Source of the DNA: Chloroflexota bacterium
Lineage (GTDB): Bacteria > Chloroflexota > Dehalococcoidia > JACPQD01
Direction of reading: 5' to 3'
Length of the DNA: 64,000 nucleotides
NCBI GenBank assembly: GCA_016190665.1
Contig: JACPQD010000104.1
Coordinates: 186,001-250,000 of the forward strand
Of this stretch, positions 62,960 to 64,000 are shown piece after piece. The position numbers and the translations under genes are program-made. Position 1 is the first letter of the stretch, and every line of letters begins with the position of its first letter. A model generated the notes under the pieces. The model saw only the letters and a program-made list of their open reading frames with translations. It had not been told where the DNA came from and made no database searches.

Positions 62960-63289
62960 ATGAACCGTGAAATGGATGTCTTCGCTATCTCCGGCGTTAT
63001 CGCTCTTGCGTTGGTGCTGCTAGTAGTGAACCTGCTGGGCTTCACCAATGTCCGGGTAGCTGGCCTCACTCTGGTGGCCCTCCCATTCATCACGGTAGGC
63101 CTGGTTATTCTGATTGGGAAGACCATTAAGGGACGACGTCGTCGGGCTGCCAGGCCTTCACGCGGATCGAGCAAAGAGGGGTCGCCCGTTGGACGCGTCG
63201 GTGCTGAGTTCACTCAAGCCTGGCTCGACAAGGGCAAGGGTTTCATTGAAAACACTACAGCATGTACTCGCGTAAACTGCGGAGCGTAA
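62960..63289 (+). CDS. Small two-helix membrane protein, paralogue of the preceding gene
   Basis: 109 residues with the same N-terminal half as its neighbour: 'DVFAISGVIALALVLL', 'LGFTNVRVAGLTLVALPF' and a basic patch 'KGRRRRAARPSR'. It keeps the 'FTQAWLDKGK' segment (FIQAWLRKGK in the neighbour) but ends 'CTRVNCGA' instead of the full Cys-rich module. ATG 62960 is chosen; ATG 62972 is possible. It arose by tandem duplication. Function unknown. Confidence 0.65.
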   Translation: MNREMDVFAISGVIALALVLLVVNLLGFTNVRVAGLTLVALPFITVGLVILIGKTIKGRRRRAARPSRGSSKEGSPVGRVGAEFTQAWLDKGKGFIENTTACTRVNCGA

Positions 63290-63354
63290 ATAACGTTCTC
63301 GATGGAGTTGCGAGGGCCTACCGATAGCAAACGTGCGCGAGAGAGGAGTGTGAA

Positions 63355-63750
63355 GTGAGGAGATCTTTTTGGCGACGGCTGGTGGTGGTTCTATGTGCAG
63401 GCGTGATCGGGACAAGTCTCATCGCGGGGGCGTGCGCCTCTCCGGCGCCTGCGCCTCCAGCCGCGAAAGCGCCGGCGGTCACACCCGCCAGCCCGTCTAC
63501 CAAGCCAGCGGCGGGAGCGGGAGACGCTACTGCAGGCAAGAGCATCTTCGATGCTAATTGCACTGCGTGCCATCCTGGCGGCGGGCAAGGGAACGGCCCG
63601 TCCATCATCGGAGCAGTGGGCAAGCTGGGTGAGGCCGGGGTCAGTAGCGCAGTACGTGGCGGGAAAGGCGAAATGCCTGCTTTCTCTGAGACCACTATTG
63701 GGGCCAAACAACTCGCGGACTTAATGGCGTACCTGGCGACCCTCAAGTAA
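63355..63750 (+). CDS. Monohaem cytochrome c lipoprotein
   Basis: 131 residues: a lipoprotein signal peptide (Cys27 in LIAGAC), an Ala/Pro linker to about 58, then a small class I cytochrome c domain with haem motif CTACH ('FDANCTACHPGGGQGNGP') and a likely Met ligand in 'GKGEMPAF'. The GTG start follows AGGAG. It is a surface electron carrier, possibly linked to the nitrate reductase chain. A second lipoprotein gene follows 63 bp downstream. Confidence 0.88.
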   Translation: MRRSFWRRLVVVLCAGVIGTSLIAGACASPAPAPPAAKAPAVTPASPSTKPAAGAGDATAGKSIFDANCTACHPGGGQGNGPSIIGAVGKLGEAGVSSAVRGGKGEMPAFSETTIGAKQLADLMAYLATLK

Positions 63751-63813
63751 ACCAAAAACCGGTGGCGAATCCTTAGTGTTCCAAGCCAGCTCATTAGAGG
63801 AAAGGAGGACAAC

Positions 63814-64000
63814 ATGCTGCGACGACTGAATCTCAAGGCTGCAATCTTTATGGGGTTTGTAGTGCTTGCGGGCACCTTGGTGAGCGCCTGCGCCGCCGGT
63901 GTATCTCAAGCAGAGTTTGACAAGCTGAAGGAGCAACTGGCCGCTAAGGAGACGGAGGCCAGCCAGGCCATCCTGCGTATTAAGCCCAATGCCCCGCCAC
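63814..64000 (+). CDS. Lipoprotein, 5' end only
   Basis: The frame is open to the window edge. The first 62 residues show a lipoprotein signal (Cys26 in LVSAC) and a heptad-like acidic/basic helix ('QAEFDKLKEQLAAKETEASQ') that should form a coiled coil. AAAGGAGG precedes the ATG. It follows a cytochrome c lipoprotein. No family can be named from this part. Confidence 0.75.
   Translation, partial: MLRRLNLKAAIFMGFVVLAGTLVSACAAGVSQAEFDKLKEQLAAKETEASQAILRIKPNAPP

Overview
The window is about 58-60 % G+C and densely coded, mostly on the + strand. It looks like a Chloroflexota genome, probably a Dehalococcoidia-type lineage from soil, sediment or groundwater. This placement is an inference. It rests on paralogous family 5 solute-binding lipoproteins, CaiB/BaiF CoA-transferase and SCP2-type thiolase genes, a UxuA-like TIM barrel, secreted beta-helix proteins with Thr/Pro/Ala linkers, and a nitrate reductase operon in the Thermus order narC-G-H-J-I-K. 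No ribosomal or other marker gene is present.

Region 1 (1-25.2 kb) is a catabolic and uptake island. It has six intact family 5 (oligopeptide/nickel type) solute-binding lipoproteins, the 3' end of a seventh, and two decayed pieces. No permease or ATPase is present. Between them lie an HpcH/HpaI aldolase, a PPC/DUF296 protein, a UxuA-like protein, a class III CoA-transferase, a thiolase-like protein and a D-2-hydroxyacid dehydrogenase. The most striking content is four paralogous genes (14781-16424, 16534-18186, 20339-21994, 22383-24125), each interrupted at codon 101-105 by an in-frame TGA followed by Gly-x-Cys. I read these as selenoproteins of the UGSC family, with UGA decoded as selenocysteine, fused to a C-terminal domain of about 350-370 residues that I cannot name. 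In three of the four, the UGA is followed at a fixed 18 nt by the loop of an identical GC-rich hairpin (candidate bacterial SECIS).

Region 2 (25.2-34.4 kb) holds a minus-strand pair (a small protein and a 1632-residue HEAT-repeat/DUF4132 protein), a minus-strand S41 C-terminal processing protease, and a divergent amidase.

Region 3 (34.4-44.8 kb) is a secretion and exopolysaccharide region. It has two duplicated beta-helix proteins with a shared C-terminal domain, a PQQ-type glucose/sorbosone dehydrogenase, an AlgG-like beta-helix epimerase, a short UDP-glucose/GDP-mannose dehydrogenase and a processive family 2 glycosyltransferase. The last three resemble a minimal uronate-polymer (alginate-like) module. 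The upstream region of the second beta-helix gene is duplicated in front of the glucose dehydrogenase.

Region 4 (44.9-64 kb) concerns anaerobic and respiratory metabolism. It has a tungsten/molybdenum aldehyde:ferredoxin oxidoreductase, then narC-narG-narH-narJ-narI-narK with a perfect CRP/FNR-type palindrome upstream, a CxxxY-type CcmE, a glycyl radical enzyme with no activase nearby, a NarL-type two-component system with a consensus sigma-70 promoter and an intrinsic terminator, two small paralogous membrane proteins, a cytochrome c lipoprotein and the start of another lipoprotein.
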